Source of the DNA: Bdellovibrionales bacterium
Lineage (GTDB): Bacteria > Bdellovibrionota > Bdellovibrionia > Bdellovibrionales > UBA1609
NCBI GenBank assembly: GCA_013216195.1
Contig: JABSOQ010000003.1
Location: 1-38,418 of the forward strand
Length of the DNA: 38,418 bases
Direction of reading: 5' to 3'
Under the pieces are notes generated by a model. That model saw only the letters and a list, made by a program, of their open reading frames with translations, did no database searches and was not told the DNA's origin. This document shows, one piece after another, positions 15,332-23,660 of the stretch (within the stretch, counting starts at the first letter, position 1; every line of letters begins with the position of its first letter). The translations under genes were made by a program, and so were the position numbers.

Positions 15332-15790
15332 TTAGTTCTCTACGATCGACTTTCTTTCAACCACTAAAGTGATCTCAGTTTGCAAGCCTTCACCGAGATT
15401 TACCATGGCCTTGTGCTGACCCAAAACTCGAATTGAGTCATCTAGCTCGATGTCTCTCTTGTCAACTTCGTAGCCCTGAACTTCAAGAGCATCAGACACA
15501 TCATGGTTTGTAATTGAACCGAAAATCTTATCAGTTTCGCCGGCTTCGACCTGAAAAGTAAGAGTCACACCTGACAGTTTTTCGATAAGCTCTTTTCGCT
15601 TAGTAACTGCTTTCTTTTTGCGAATCTCTGCAACCTGCTGGAGGTGCTTCCACTCAGCGACTTTTTTCTCTGTAGCCTCTGCAGCCAGTCTACGCGGGAA
15701 CAAAAAGTTTCTGGCGTACCCGTTACTCACAGAGACAAGATCCCCAACTTTACCCAAGTTTTTTACGTCTTCTTGTAAGATTACTTTCAT
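15332..15790 (-). CDS. rplI: 50S ribosomal protein L9
   Basis: L9 binds 23S rRNA and stretches away from the ribosome surface. The start [21 protein letters not shown] and the following [14 protein letters not shown] are the family signature of the N-terminal domain. A charged connecting helix and a C-terminal domain complete the normal length of about 150 residues (152 here). It is the last gene of the rpsF operon and is followed by a terminator at about 15223-15252. Confidence 0.97.
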   Translation of the reverse strand: MKVILQEDVKNLGKVGDLVSVSNGYARNFLFPRRLAAEATEKKVAEWKHLQQVAEIRKKKAVTKRKELIEKLSGVTLTFQVEAGETDKIFGSITNHDVSDALEVQGYEVDKRDIELDDSIRVLGQHKAMVNLGEGLQTEITLVVERKSIVEN

Positions 15791-15828
15791 TTTATACCTT
15801 CCTGTAAACTCTAAAAATAACTATCTAT

Positions 15829-16698
15829 CTAACTTCTTTGCTCGATTGGGTTTTGCTTTTTACCCTCACGAAACTCGAGCCACATGTCAGCAACGCCAAC
15901 CATAGCTACAAGTACAACTAATTGAGAGGCAAGAATGGCAAAAGCCAGCGCTCTCCAAATCAAACCTAATTTTATGCGATTAAAAAAGTGAGCTGTTACA
16001 GCCAACCCCTGGAAGAAGTATATGCCAATCGTGATCATCAACACATTTGAACCGATGTAAGTAATCGGCTTCAGGTCATGCTGATAAAAAGCAGCCAACA
16101 TACTGCCAAGAAGCACCCATATCAGTTCATCTGGCACCTTAAAGAGGTTTAAAGCCTTACTGTGAAAACGATCAACTTCTAGCCACCGGCTGAAGAGGCG
16201 TTCTCCCAATAGAGAGAAATAGATCGCAACCATCAACATGAGCACGAAGGCCCCGGGCAGCTGCAAAAGTAAACCCTCATGAGTGATCTCTAGATCAGGC
16301 TTGAACTGAAGAACTTGATCATAAAGAGGCTGTGTAACTGCAAGTATTTGACTTAGCCAAGTACCAGGGTTGCTACCTATCCAAAAGGCGAAGCTAGAAG
16401 CCGCCACTATCGAGATAAGCCCAAGCGCTCCTAGCCCAGCTACAGGGATAGAAAAGCCCATGTCTTCAAGTTCTGCAAATAGCCCAACCGACGCGAATAT
16501 CGCAAGGTATGAGCCTGCAAGCACAGGAGCCCCAACAAGAAAAAGCATTGCAACCATAACAACATTAATGCCCCAATAGCCCGCCGGCCCCATCGCTTTT
16601 CGCAATGATCGCAGTGGTGCTCCGCCCGCAAAAGCGAGTGTGGCCGTCATTAGTGTTGAGAGGGTCACAACAAACCCTATGCGGGCATACTTTTTCAA
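15829..16698 (-). CDS. DUF2232 (YybS-like) membrane protein
   Basis: This 289-residue protein has a cleavable-looking N-terminus and about seven further hydrophobic segments. The C-terminal part FFQGLAVTAHFF and the ending GVADMWLEFR match the DUF2232/YybS family, in which a late FxQGLAV segment and a terminal G-x-x-D-x-W-x-x-FR motif are typical. Such genes are often next to rplI, as here, which supports the call. The molecular function of the family is not established. The gene occupies the place where rpsR normally lies between rpsF and rplI. Gaps to rpsF and rplI are 40 and 38 bases, so it is in the same operon. Confidence 0.8.
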   Translation of the reverse strand: MKKYARIGFVVTLSTLMTATLAFAGGAPLRSLRKAMGPAGYWGINVVMVAMLFLVGAPVLAGSYLAIFASVGLFAELEDMGFSIPVAGLGALGLISIVAASSFAFWIGSNPGTWLSQILAVTQPLYDQVLQFKPDLEITHEGLLLQLPGAFVLMLMVAIYFSLLGERLFSRWLEVDRFHSKALNLFKVPDELIWVLLGSMLAAFYQHDLKPITYIGSNVLMITIGIYFFQGLAVTAHFFNRIKLGLIWRALAFAILASQLVVLVAMVGVADMWLEFREGKKQNPIEQRS

Positions 16699-16738
16699 AC
16701 TTGAACTCCTAACCGAGACCTACGATCACAATCGTAGT

Positions 16739-17182
16739 CTAGTTTCTTCTCTCTTTGCGGTTAGCCATAGCCGCTTTGCGAGCCTTGAACTTTTCTTCTC
16801 TCTCTTTTTCTCTCTTGTTAGTTTCTTCAAGAGCAGATTTAAATGTCTCCATGTATTTAGAAAGAGTTGTTCTTTCATCAAGTCTTGTATGACTGAAACG
16901 GAGAACGTCATCAGAGATTCTCATTGTTCTTTCGAGTTCTTTAATAGCATCTGGTTCTGCTTCGAAAGTTCCGTGGAAATAAACACCACGAGTGAACTTG
17001 CCAATTGGGTTCGCAAGCTTTCTCTTACCCCAAGAGTCTAGAGAGAAAAACTCTCCACCAAAGTCTTTTAGAATGCTTTTGTTTTTTTGAAAGAGAGCCT
17101 TTTGGCTATCTTCAGCAAGGTCTGGGTTTAGAATTACGATGGTTTCGTAATTGCGCTTAATAGCAGAGCTTTGTGTCTCCAT
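16739..17182 (-). CDS. rpsF: 30S ribosomal protein S6
   Basis: S6 binds S18 and 16S rRNA in the platform of the small subunit. The core RNYETIVILNPDL begins at residue 10 after a nine-residue extension, and the conserved WGKRKLANPI and KGVYFHGTFEA-type strand (here RGVYFHGTF) follow. After residue about 115 comes a strongly charged Lys/Glu/Arg tail of about 30 residues, common in S6 but longer than in many species. It is the first gene of the rpsF-DUF2232-rplI operon. Its leader can form two hairpins, described separately, which may control translation. Confidence 0.95.
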   Translation of the reverse strand: METQSSAIKRNYETIVILNPDLAEDSQKALFQKNKSILKDFGGEFFSLDSWGKRKLANPIGKFTRGVYFHGTFEAEPDAIKELERTMRISDDVLRFSHTRLDERTTLSKYMETFKSALEETNKREKEREEKFKARKAAMANRKERRN

Positions 17183-17183
17183 G

Positions 17184-17224
17184 CTAGACGATCCTTCCGG
17201 TTGAAACCCCTAGATTGGTCTAGG
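17184..17224 (-). promoter_or_regulatory. rpsF leader with two competing stems and an ACCG loop
   Basis: On the minus strand CCTAGA and TCTAGG form a six-pair hairpin with a four-base loop. In the alternative fold, CTAGAC from the same place pairs exactly with GTCTAG, which lies one base before the rpsF ATG; this encloses the SD sequence GGAAGG and an ACCG sequence. The known S6:S18 autoregulatory motif has a conserved CCG-containing loop near rpsF starts, so this may be a form of it. The pairings are seen; regulation is inferred. Confidence 0.45.
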
Positions 17225-17391
17225 AGTAAGGATTAAATTCCTTAAGTTTTGGAGGGGTTATATCAGCCTCAATGCACTGGGACAAGGTCTAAGACTTCCA
17301 AAATGCATTCTAATCTCCTTAAATTCTTAGATATACTAGTGTTTTAAAGATCTAAGCCTATCCAAAGGCCAATGATTTCGAGGATATGGGG

Positions 17392-19389
17392 ATGAAGTTC
17401 TATTTGGTAGTACAATCGGGCCCTCTCGAGGGAAAAGCCTTCCCAGTCAAGGGTGGTGAGATTATCGGCCGCGAGAAGGGCGACATCGTACTCTCAGACC
17501 CGAAGGTTTCGGGCAAACACGCCATTGTAAAAAAGACATTGCTTGGGAAACTGTATCTTCAGGATCAAAAATCAAAAAACGGAATCAAGGTAAATGGCCG
17601 CAGGACTGACAAAGTAACTCTAGAGCTCGGTGCTACTTTTCAAATCGGTGCCAATCAGTTTGAAGTTCGAGATAAAAGGCCTCGACCTAGCAGTAGCAAA
17701 GCTGGGCCCCCGATAAAGTCGCCTAGCCAACCTTCCAACAAAAGTGAATCTGAGCCTCTTGGCCCACCGTCTCTCAAGAAAATGGATATTGCGCAAGGAA
17801 GCTTGTCTTCGATACCTGGAATCAAACAAGCAGCCGACGAGTTTTCTCGGCAGAATAAAGAAGCTCCTGATGACCATGATTCTATCGACGACAGCACGGG
17901 CCCATTAACCGACCTTTCTCAAATTCAAGAGAAGCTTACCTCTACTGATTTCAAAAGGCCGCTCATTACCGATCCGTCTATAAGAGCTGATGTTGAATCT
18001 CAAAGCTTTGAGCAAGAGGAGAATCCTCAAGAGCTCGAACCAGCCCTCGACTCTTCACTGGAATTCAATGAAGAGGCCAGCCCGAATGCAGATCAAAATG
18101 AGCTTGAAGATGCCGAGCCAAGTACTCAGTTGATCAATGATGTTCTCGCAGACCTCGACCCTTTGTCTGAAGAGAGTGCGCGACCCGAACAGCAGACACT
18201 TAAAATCACCGTACAAAGTTCAAACGATGCAGATGGATCGACAAAGAAGATTGAACAGGAGATGGTGGCCGACGAAGGTTCCACTAAAACCATCGCTCAA
18301 GAGCCTTTTGATGACCAGTCTATTGAGAAAACAATAGTTACCAACCCTGACAAGAACCCCTATCTAAACCCAGACGATGAGACACCTTCAGATGCGTCTT
18401 TTGCACCAGAAGATTCTATCGATGAGCACAGTCTAAAATTCAACGACAGTGTAGATAGTTCTGAACCCTCTGGTGTTGAGACAGACGATTTGTCTTTTTC
18501 TGATGAAACCGTCTACTCACCTGCCGAAGAACCTAAGTCAGATCCATCGATTAGAATTGTGACATCAAACTCTCAGATCAAACCGGTAAAGCCTGAAACT
18601 CAAGATGAACAAATCGAAGCCGCGAAAGGCCCAAGCACCAAACCTAAAGATGATGCCGTAGAGATTGATGAAGATGAGACCATTGATGCCAAGGCACTCG
18701 CTGCAGATCCAGATGAAACTAAAAAGCCTGCCCCTAAACCTGCACCAAAACCCGCTGCTGAAGACGAATCGTTAGGTCTAGACAACAAGGGAGAGCTTTC
18801 TCTTTCAGGCCTGGTCTCTGAGGTGAAGAGTGACATCGTTGAAGTCAGCGAATCTCGTGCACCGGGTGGGCTAGGTGAAAAACCCAAGCCCAAAGAGCCT
18901 GAGTTTGAGGAACCTCAAGAAAACTCAAAGCCAGGCGCTTCTATTTCACTTCGAACACTGCATGAAAAAGAGCAATTTCAAGAGCATCACCCTCAGCAAA
19001 AAGAAAAGCGTCAGCGCTGGAATCACATTCTCGAAGGTTTTTCTCGAGATTGCGTCAGAGAAATAGGCTCTCAGCCTAAAAAGCTCGAACCCTTTCAAAA
19101 CACTATAAAGTTAACATTTTATAAGGGGATACAAGCCGAAACTGAGTGGCTTATCGGCTACGGCCCTAGATACGTGGGTAGAAAATCTCTCGATCTTCCG
19201 CTCACCGACGATAAGACCCCTGGAGATATCTCTTTCTCCTTTCATCCTCAGGGTGAAACCGCTATATTTCGGACACCTTTTCCTAAAGAGGTAAAGGTGA
19301 ATGGCAAAGCTATTAGTGAAGTTGAGGTTAAGAATGGTGACATCATCACTCTTAACCAAACTGAAATTGAGATCGAGATTTTGAGATGA
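17392..19389 (+). CDS. FHA-domain protein with long acidic linker and C-terminal FHA-like domain
   Basis: This 665-residue cytoplasmic protein has no membrane segment. The N-terminal FHA domain (1-95) keeps the phosphothreonine-binding residues: GR at 26-27, SGKH (Ser40, His43) and NG at 63-64 and 68-69. Residues about 100-540 are disordered, very acidic and rich in Asp, Glu, Ser and Pro, with a run of KPAPKPA repeats. The last 95 residues again read as an FHA-like fold (YVGRKSLDLPL, VKVNGK, VKNGDIITL), but the SxxH loop is lost, so phosphopeptide binding there is doubtful. The second ATG of the frame is preferred because GAGG lies eight bases before it. An ATGA overlap couples it to a hydrolase. 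FHA proteins read Ser/Thr kinase signals, but no kinase is in the window. Confidence 0.88.
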   Translation: MKFYLVVQSGPLEGKAFPVKGGEIIGREKGDIVLSDPKVSGKHAIVKKTLLGKLYLQDQKSKNGIKVNGRRTDKVTLELGATFQIGANQFEVRDKRPRPSSSKAGPPIKSPSQPSNKSESEPLGPPSLKKMDIAQGSLSSIPGIKQAADEFSRQNKEAPDDHDSIDDSTGPLTDLSQIQEKLTSTDFKRPLITDPSIRADVESQSFEQEENPQELEPALDSSLEFNEEASPNADQNELEDAEPSTQLINDVLADLDPLSEESARPEQQTLKITVQSSNDADGSTKKIEQEMVADEGSTKTIAQEPFDDQSIEKTIVTNPDKNPYLNPDDETPSDASFAPEDSIDEHSLKFNDSVDSSEPSGVETDDLSFSDETVYSPAEEPKSDPSIRIVTSNSQIKPVKPETQDEQIEAAKGPSTKPKDDAVEIDEDETIDAKALAADPDETKKPAPKPAPKPAAEDESLGLDNKGELSLSGLVSEVKSDIVEVSESRAPGGLGEKPKPKEPEFEEPQENSKPGASISLRTLHEKEQFQEHHPQQKEKRQRWNHILEGFSRDCVREIGSQPKKLEPFQNTIKLTFYKGIQAETEWLIGYGPRYVGRKSLDLPLTDDKTPGDISFSFHPQGETAIFRTPFPKEVKVNGKAISEVEVKNGDIITLNQTEIEIEILR

Positions 19390-20273
19390 ATAAAACCCCT
19401 AAAAAGGTCGGCTACTTTAAAAGCTACGATGGTACCAAAATCTACTACGAAGTACGTGGAGAGGGTAAGCCGATCGTTCTATGTTATGGGATTGGCTGCC
19501 TAATCAATCACTGGAACCACCAAGTAAAGTACTTCTCTAAAGGCTACCAAACCATCGTTTTTGATTACAGAGGACATCATAAATCAGATTCACCTGAAGA
19601 TAGATCTCAGTTGAGTTTCGATGCTCACGCTCAAGACCTTCATGCACTTCTTAACCATCTGCAGATCAAAAAGGCTAGCTTCTGGGGTCACAGCTGGGGT
19701 GTTCAAGTTCTCATTAGAACCTATGACATGTTTCCAGAGATTTTTGAAAACCTTGTTTTTGTAAATGGCTTTATGAGAAACCCGATTAGTGGAATGTTTG
19801 GCAGTGACATGGCCGAGTCTTTCTTTCAGCTCTTCAAGTCTGGCTACAATGTGTTGCCTGAATCTTTGGGCTATCTCTGGAGAGCCGGCGTTACCAATCC
19901 CTTGGCGGTTCAGTTCAGTGCTCTAGCAGGTGGCTTCAATATTGAGCTCACAAAGCTTAGCGACATTGAAATCTATGCCCGAGGTTTGACCTCGATGGAT
20001 CTTAAATCTTTCATAGAGCTGTTTGACTATATGATGAAATACGACGGCTCGCCTGTACTCGAGCGCATCAAAGTACCCTGCTTGATTATTGGTGGTACGA
20101 AAGACAGTGTCACACCACAGACTTTTCAAGAAGAAATGCACTTGAAGATTAAAGGCTCACAGTTTCTTATGATTCCGTATGGTTCTCACTGTACTCAGTT
20201 AGATATGCCCGATTTCGTGAACCTCAAAATCGATCAATTTTTGCTCAAAAACAAGTTTACACCAACAAACTGA
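19386..20273 (+). CDS. Alpha/beta hydrolase
   Basis: This 295-residue protein has the alpha/beta hydrolase fold, used by esterases, haloperoxidases and C-C hydrolases. The oxyanion region is LCYGIGCLIN (near 34-41), the nucleophile elbow is GHSWG (Ser103), the acid is Asp240 in GGTKDSVTP and the base is His268 in YGSHCTQ, so the triad is complete. There is no signal peptide, so it should be cytoplasmic. The substrate cannot be deduced. It overlaps the FHA gene by four bases (ATGA), which implies coupled translation and perhaps a joint role. It ends shortly before a tandem repeat and a bidirectional terminator. Confidence 0.9.
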   Translation: MNKTPKKVGYFKSYDGTKIYYEVRGEGKPIVLCYGIGCLINHWNHQVKYFSKGYQTIVFDYRGHHKSDSPEDRSQLSFDAHAQDLHALLNHLQIKKASFWGHSWGVQVLIRTYDMFPEIFENLVFVNGFMRNPISGMFGSDMAESFFQLFKSGYNVLPESLGYLWRAGVTNPLAVQFSALAGGFNIELTKLSDIEIYARGLTSMDLKSFIELFDYMMKYDGSPVLERIKVPCLIIGGTKDSVTPQTFQEEMHLKIKGSQFLMIPYGSHCTQLDMPDFVNLKIDQFLLKNKFTPTN

Positions 20274-20303
20274 GCTGTATCTAACTACTCAGCCCACGAA
20301 GCT

Positions 20304-20366
20304 GACTTGTGACTTGTGACTTGTGACTTGTGACTTGTGACTTGTGACTTGTGACTTGTGACTTGT
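20304..20366. repeat. Tandem repeat: nine perfect copies of GACTTGT
   Basis: The heptamer GACTTGT is repeated nine times without a mismatch over 63 bases, between the hydrolase stop and the terminator of the facing protease gene. It is a pure short-sequence repeat of the kind that changes copy number by slipped-strand mispairing. It lies outside any gene I can support. Confidence 0.97.
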
Positions 20367-20375
20367 GTTGACCAC

Positions 20376-20405
20376 AAAAAAAAGGGAGGTGCAAACCTCC
20401 CTTTT
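20376..20405. terminator. Bidirectional rho-independent terminator
   Basis: GGGAGGT pairs with ACCTCCC around a GCAA loop; the stem is flanked by A-runs on the left and T-runs on the right, so it works as a terminator in both directions. It serves the FHA-hydrolase pair on the plus strand and the protease on the minus strand. Confidence 0.92.
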
Positions 20406-20430
20406 AAAATTCTCAATGTTGAGACCAAGA

Positions 20431-22080
20431 TTATCTGTAGGCAATCGCTTCAACATCAAAACCGTAACGGTTCACACTACCATCAGTAGTTAATCTCAAC
20501 GTTACTGTGTCACCTGTAATGATTGGTGAGAAACCACCATCGTGGCTACCACTCATTGTGCCAACAACTGCACCACTAGCATCGATGAACTCGACAGTGT
20601 CGTAGCTACGCTCAGTTTCGAAGCGGCTGAAAACCACAGCGATCTGAGAAGCACCTGGAACTGAAAGAGTCCACTCTTGCGAAGCATCGTTTGCGTACGG
20701 GTGATCAGTTGAAACTTGCTCAGCAACCTTCTCCCATCCCCAAGGATCATCTGGATCAACTGGAGCTGACTCATTGATCAAAGCGTAGTAAGCACTCACG
20801 ATACCACCAGAAGCGACTTTACCACGAACTGCACTTACAGGCTTAGTCGTATTGATAAGTCTGTCGCGAAGATCAGTCATTGTAATCTCTGGCTCGTTAG
20901 CTAGAACTAGAGCAGCTACACCAGAAACGTGAGGAGTTGCCATTGAAGTTCCAGACCAGCTTTTAAGACCATCAGGAGTAGTTGAAAGCACGTTCACACC
21001 TGGAGCAGCTACATCAACAGTAGTAGCACCGTAAGATGAGAAGCTTGCAAGACGACCGCGGCTGTCGATGGCAGCAACTGATACAATGTTATCAACATCA
21101 TATGTGGCTGGGTAAGTCGGGCGTGCGTCGTTGTTTTGACGGCTGTTACCAGCAGCTGCTGTAAACAAGATACCAGCTTCTTTTGCTCTGATGATTGAGT
21201 TTTTCAATTCTTCAGAGAAGCCACCGCCACCCCAAGAGTTTGACATCACATCAACACCCATAAGAGTTGCATAGTCGATAGACTTAATCGCACCTTCAAG
21301 AGTTCCGCCACCACGAGCAGTAAGAAACTTAATACCCATTAGTTTCACGTTCTGAGCAACACCAACGATTCCGATACCGTTGTTACCAGAAGCACCGATT
21401 GTTCCTGCACAGTGTGAACCGTGACCGTGATCATCCATTGGGTCAGAATCTTCGTTAGCGAAGTCCATACCATATATGTCATCAACGAATCCGTTACCGT
21501 CATCATCAACACCAGCTTCACCGTTAAGTTCGGCATCGTTTGTCCATACGTTTGGCACAAGATCGTCAATTGTGTAATCGACACCAGTATCGATAACTGC
21601 AATTACAACTTCGTCAGAACCTGTAGTGATCTCCCAAGCTTTAAGAGCATCTACGTCGATACCCGCAGAATTCAAACCGTCAGGTCTTGAATCAGTGTTA
21701 TGTAGACCCCAAAGAGCGTTGAACTCAGGATCGTTTGGAACAGTTGTTGGCTGTTCATCAGTGTCGATTGTGTAAATAAAGTTTGGCTCTGCGTTGGCGA
21801 CCATTGGGTTGCTTTTCAGTGTGCTAACTACGTAGTCTTCTCTTTCAAGAGGACTTCTCTTCACTACAACTAAGTTTTTGTCGAGACCGAAGCGCTCACC
21901 AACTTCTCCACCAAGAATTTGCGACAAAGGTGTCACATTTTGAGTGGCAATTGTTTCTTTAAGTCTAACGACGTATTCGCCTGGTACTGATTGTACGTTT
22001 GGTGCAGCTTGAGCAACACCAGCAAAGCCCAATACAGCTAAAAGTGCTCCAGCCGCTTGACCCCATCTTCCTTGAATCAT
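20431..22080 (-). CDS. Secreted subtilisin-family (S8) serine protease
   Basis: This 549-residue protein has a signal peptide (about 1-26, ending A-Q-A), an inhibitor I9-type propeptide (about 33-105), the S8 catalytic domain (about 120-435) and a C-terminal beta domain of about 110 residues. The triad is Asp164 (VIDTGVD), His220 (HGSHCAGT) and Ser379 (GTSMATPH), with oxyanion Asn312 (AAAGNS), so it should be active. Acidic Asp-rich loops (GVDDDGNGFVDD) probably bind calcium. It is secreted and likely degrades proteins outside the cell or in a prey or host cell; that role is inferred. AGGGGG lies four bases before the ATG. The gene ends at the bidirectional terminator, convergent with the hydrolase. 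Confidence 0.96.
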   Translation of the reverse strand: MIQGRWGQAAGALLAVLGFAGVAQAAPNVQSVPGEYVVRLKETIATQNVTPLSQILGGEVGERFGLDKNLVVVKRSPLEREDYVVSTLKSNPMVANAEPNFIYTIDTDEQPTTVPNDPEFNALWGLHNTDSRPDGLNSAGIDVDALKAWEITTGSDEVVIAVIDTGVDYTIDDLVPNVWTNDAELNGEAGVDDDGNGFVDDIYGMDFANEDSDPMDDHGHGSHCAGTIGASGNNGIGIVGVAQNVKLMGIKFLTARGGGTLEGAIKSIDYATLMGVDVMSNSWGGGGFSEELKNSIIRAKEAGILFTAAAGNSRQNNDARPTYPATYDVDNIVSVAAIDSRGRLASFSSYGATTVDVAAPGVNVLSTTPDGLKSWSGTSMATPHVSGVAALVLANEPEITMTDLRDRLINTTKPVSAVRGKVASGGIVSAYYALINESAPVDPDDPWGWEKVAEQVSTDHPYANDASQEWTLSVPGASQIAVVFSRFETERSYDTVEFIDASGAVVGTMSGSHDGGFSPIITGDTVTLRLTTDGSVNRYGFDVEAIAYR

Positions 22081-22448
22081 CTTTCCCCCTAGCTCTCATC
22101 CCTGAGCAACAAGTTGGTTGGTTAATAAAGCATGTTTGAAACCACACTTCCGTTGGGTGATCTCCTAAACAGTTCCAAAATGGTACCAAAGGGTGGGTTA
22201 AACGGGAAAACAATTAGTCTGGGCAATAGTCCAGATTTCTTTAGCTTTGAGTCAGAAACCAGTTTCGAAATTATTGGCGCTATTGACGACTAAGTCAGAC
22301 TATATATTGAGAGTTTGGTTGGTTGTGATTTGTTATGTTCAATGGTTCTAACATTATGTTTTTTTGAGTTTCGACGCAGAGTATTTCTGTCATGAATTAC
22401 AGAAATTTCAGCTTAAAAACTCGAGCTTACATGTCTGGATTTGCGAGC
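22081..22448. other. Gene-free stretch upstream of the protease gene
   Basis: The 368 bases should hold the protease promoter on the minus strand. I see no convincing -35/-10 pair. TCTGG/CCAGA can form a small hairpin near 22218-22235, and a longer inverted repeat is listed separately at 22383-22406. No RNA gene or coding frame of merit is visible. Confidence 0.5.
22383..22406. promoter_or_regulatory. Eight-base inverted repeat, candidate operator
   Basis: ATTTCTGT and ACAGAAAT are exact inverted copies separated by eight bases, about 43 bases after the small gene at 22449-22679 and 300 before the protease start. The arms are AT-rich and no T-run follows, so a protein-binding site is more likely than a terminator. 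Confidence 0.3.
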
Positions 22449-22679
22449 CTAAACAAACTTTTTTATTGAGAGTTGTGACTTCTTTAGTGAATCAAAATCA
22501 AACTCGAGTTGCGCAGGTTTTGATTGATCGACAGATTTCGATTCGGGCATCGGGATAACTTCACCTTTTGTGCTTTCAAGTAAGTGCTTCTGCAAATTCT
22601 TTAAAAAAGCATCTTGAGTTGAAGACTTCGAATTTTTATTGAAGGCCATCTCTTTTAATATGTCTGATGCTTTTTTCAT
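22449..22679 (-). CDS. Small polar protein of unknown function
   Basis: This 76-residue protein is rich in Lys and Ser with no signal peptide or membrane segment. Residues 1-35 could form an amphipathic helix (ASDILKEM, AFLKNLQKHLL); the rest looks flexible and ends in a basic stretch. GGAG lies six bases upstream of the ATG, which supports a real gene. I do not recognise a family. It stands alone between two gene-free stretches. Confidence 0.6.
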   Translation of the reverse strand: MKKASDILKEMAFNKNSKSSTQDAFLKNLQKHLLESTKGEVIPMPESKSVDQSKPAQLEFDFDSLKKSQLSIKKFV

Positions 22680-23131
22680 TTCTCAACTCCGGTTAGGCCG
22701 CCGAATGCGGCTGTGAAAGCCAAAACTTTCTTACAAACACCCTCGGCTAAAGTGCTATCGGTGACCGAGTTCTGTTTTGTTAGGATCAAAGTTGAGAGAA
22801 CTGAGTTGCATAAGATAAGACTCCAAAGGCACCAAAAGTGGTGAATCTTTTTACAATTTTCTCTAATTTAAGCAGATTATGTGGATAACTCTGTGGGTTG
22901 GTGTTTACAACCACGGATATTTAGAATTCACGCAGGAAGCTAAACTAAATACAGTTCTTAAATTCTTATGCCCATATTTTTCGCTCTACAGTTATGTATC
23001 AGAGCATTTTGGCTGTCGACTAGTAACTTGATTCGTCAGAAATTTTGCCTTCAAATTCGACGCGTCAAAAATGATTTTGTCCTATTTTTTGTGCACCTTT
23101 GCTTCGGCAAACTGCGCTACCGAGCTGAGGA
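22680..23131. other. Longest gene-free stretch in the window
   Basis: The 452 bases carry the promoter region of the 76-residue gene and the 3' side of the small membrane-protein gene. Seen inside are a GCCGC/GCGGC hairpin at 22697-22711 just before the SD sequence of the small gene, a perfect DnaA box at 22880-22888, several AT-rich runs, and a hairpin with a TTCG loop at 23098-23111. No coding frame is convincing. Confidence 0.5.
22880..22888 (-). promoter_or_regulatory. Single perfect DnaA box
   Basis: TGTGGATAA is the reverse complement of the consensus DnaA box TTATCCACA. I see no second perfect box nearby, so this does not define an origin. One such match in 38 kb is not far from chance. 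Confidence 0.3.
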
Positions 23132-23563
23132 TCATGAGTAGACAGCGTAAATAAATATCGATGTGAGGCCCATCAAACACACTAGAATACACAAAACAAA
23201 GTAAGTGAGTGGAGCGTTAGCAGCCTTTAGATTATCGATTTCTTCATACTGGAGACTCAGTTTTCTTACCCGGACAAAACTCGCCTCTCCAGCTTGGTCT
23301 CTGCGTCTGTTTTCTATATAGACGACCGAGAGAGTCAGAAGCCCCTCGAAAGCTGAGAATACTGCCGCGACTCGAAAACTCCATAGCCCGAAGATGAAAG
23401 ATCCCGCACTGCTCGAATGATCTAACTCTTGTGAAAGAACCTCGAAGAAAAACTCACATAAAAAAACCAAACACAAAACTATGACAAAAACGTTCGCGGC
23501 CTTAAGGCCTACCTTCATGCTATTTGAAATGTGCCTTAAGTATTTAGTCGGATAGCTGAACAC
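23132..23563 (-). CDS. Small membrane protein of unknown function
   Basis: Three hydrophobic segments (about residues 22-42, 55-82 and 118-142) with a basic, polar loop between the second and third (ENRRRDQAGE) suggest a small inner-membrane protein. No family is recognised. The GTG start lacks an SD sequence; an ATG 15 codons downstream (23518) is as likely and gives 128 residues. It lies downstream of sdhB on the same strand, separated by a strong hairpin, so it may be transcribed from its own promoter or by read-through. Confidence 0.6.
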   Translation of the reverse strand: MFSYPTKYLRHISNSMKVGLKAANVFVIVLCLVFLCEFFFEVLSQELDHSSSAGSFIFGLWSFRVAAVFSAFEGLLTLSVVYIENRRRDQAGEASFVRVRKLSLQYEEIDNLKAANAPLTYFVLCILVCLMGLTSIFIYAVYS

Positions 23564-23592
23564 ATACTAACGATACCAAGCAATTGCACCTG

Positions 23593-23640
23593 GGCAACCA
23601 AAGAACCTGTTTATAAACCTGATTCTTTGGACTCCTTGCC
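23593..23640 (-). other. Large inverted repeat after sdhB
   Basis: CCAAAGAA pairs exactly with TTCTTTGG, extended by GGCAA/TTGCC across a five-base bulge, around an AT-rich loop that itself contains GTTTATAAAC. It starts 20 bases after the sdhB stop. No T-run follows, so it may protect the 3' end of the sdh mRNA or act as a weak terminator. Confidence 0.5.
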
Positions 23641-23660
23641 CTTTGCTAACTATCAAAGTT

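Noticed and set aside
16640-17041. Open frame of 133 codons on the plus strand opposite rpsF
   Set aside because: It is rich in Phe and Ser because it mirrors the Lys/Glu codons of S6. No start signal or family fits.
22680-23131. Possible replication origin, because of a perfect DnaA box and AT-rich runs
   Set aside because: Only one perfect box is present and no dnaA, dnaN or similar origin neighbour is near. One match in this length is close to chance.
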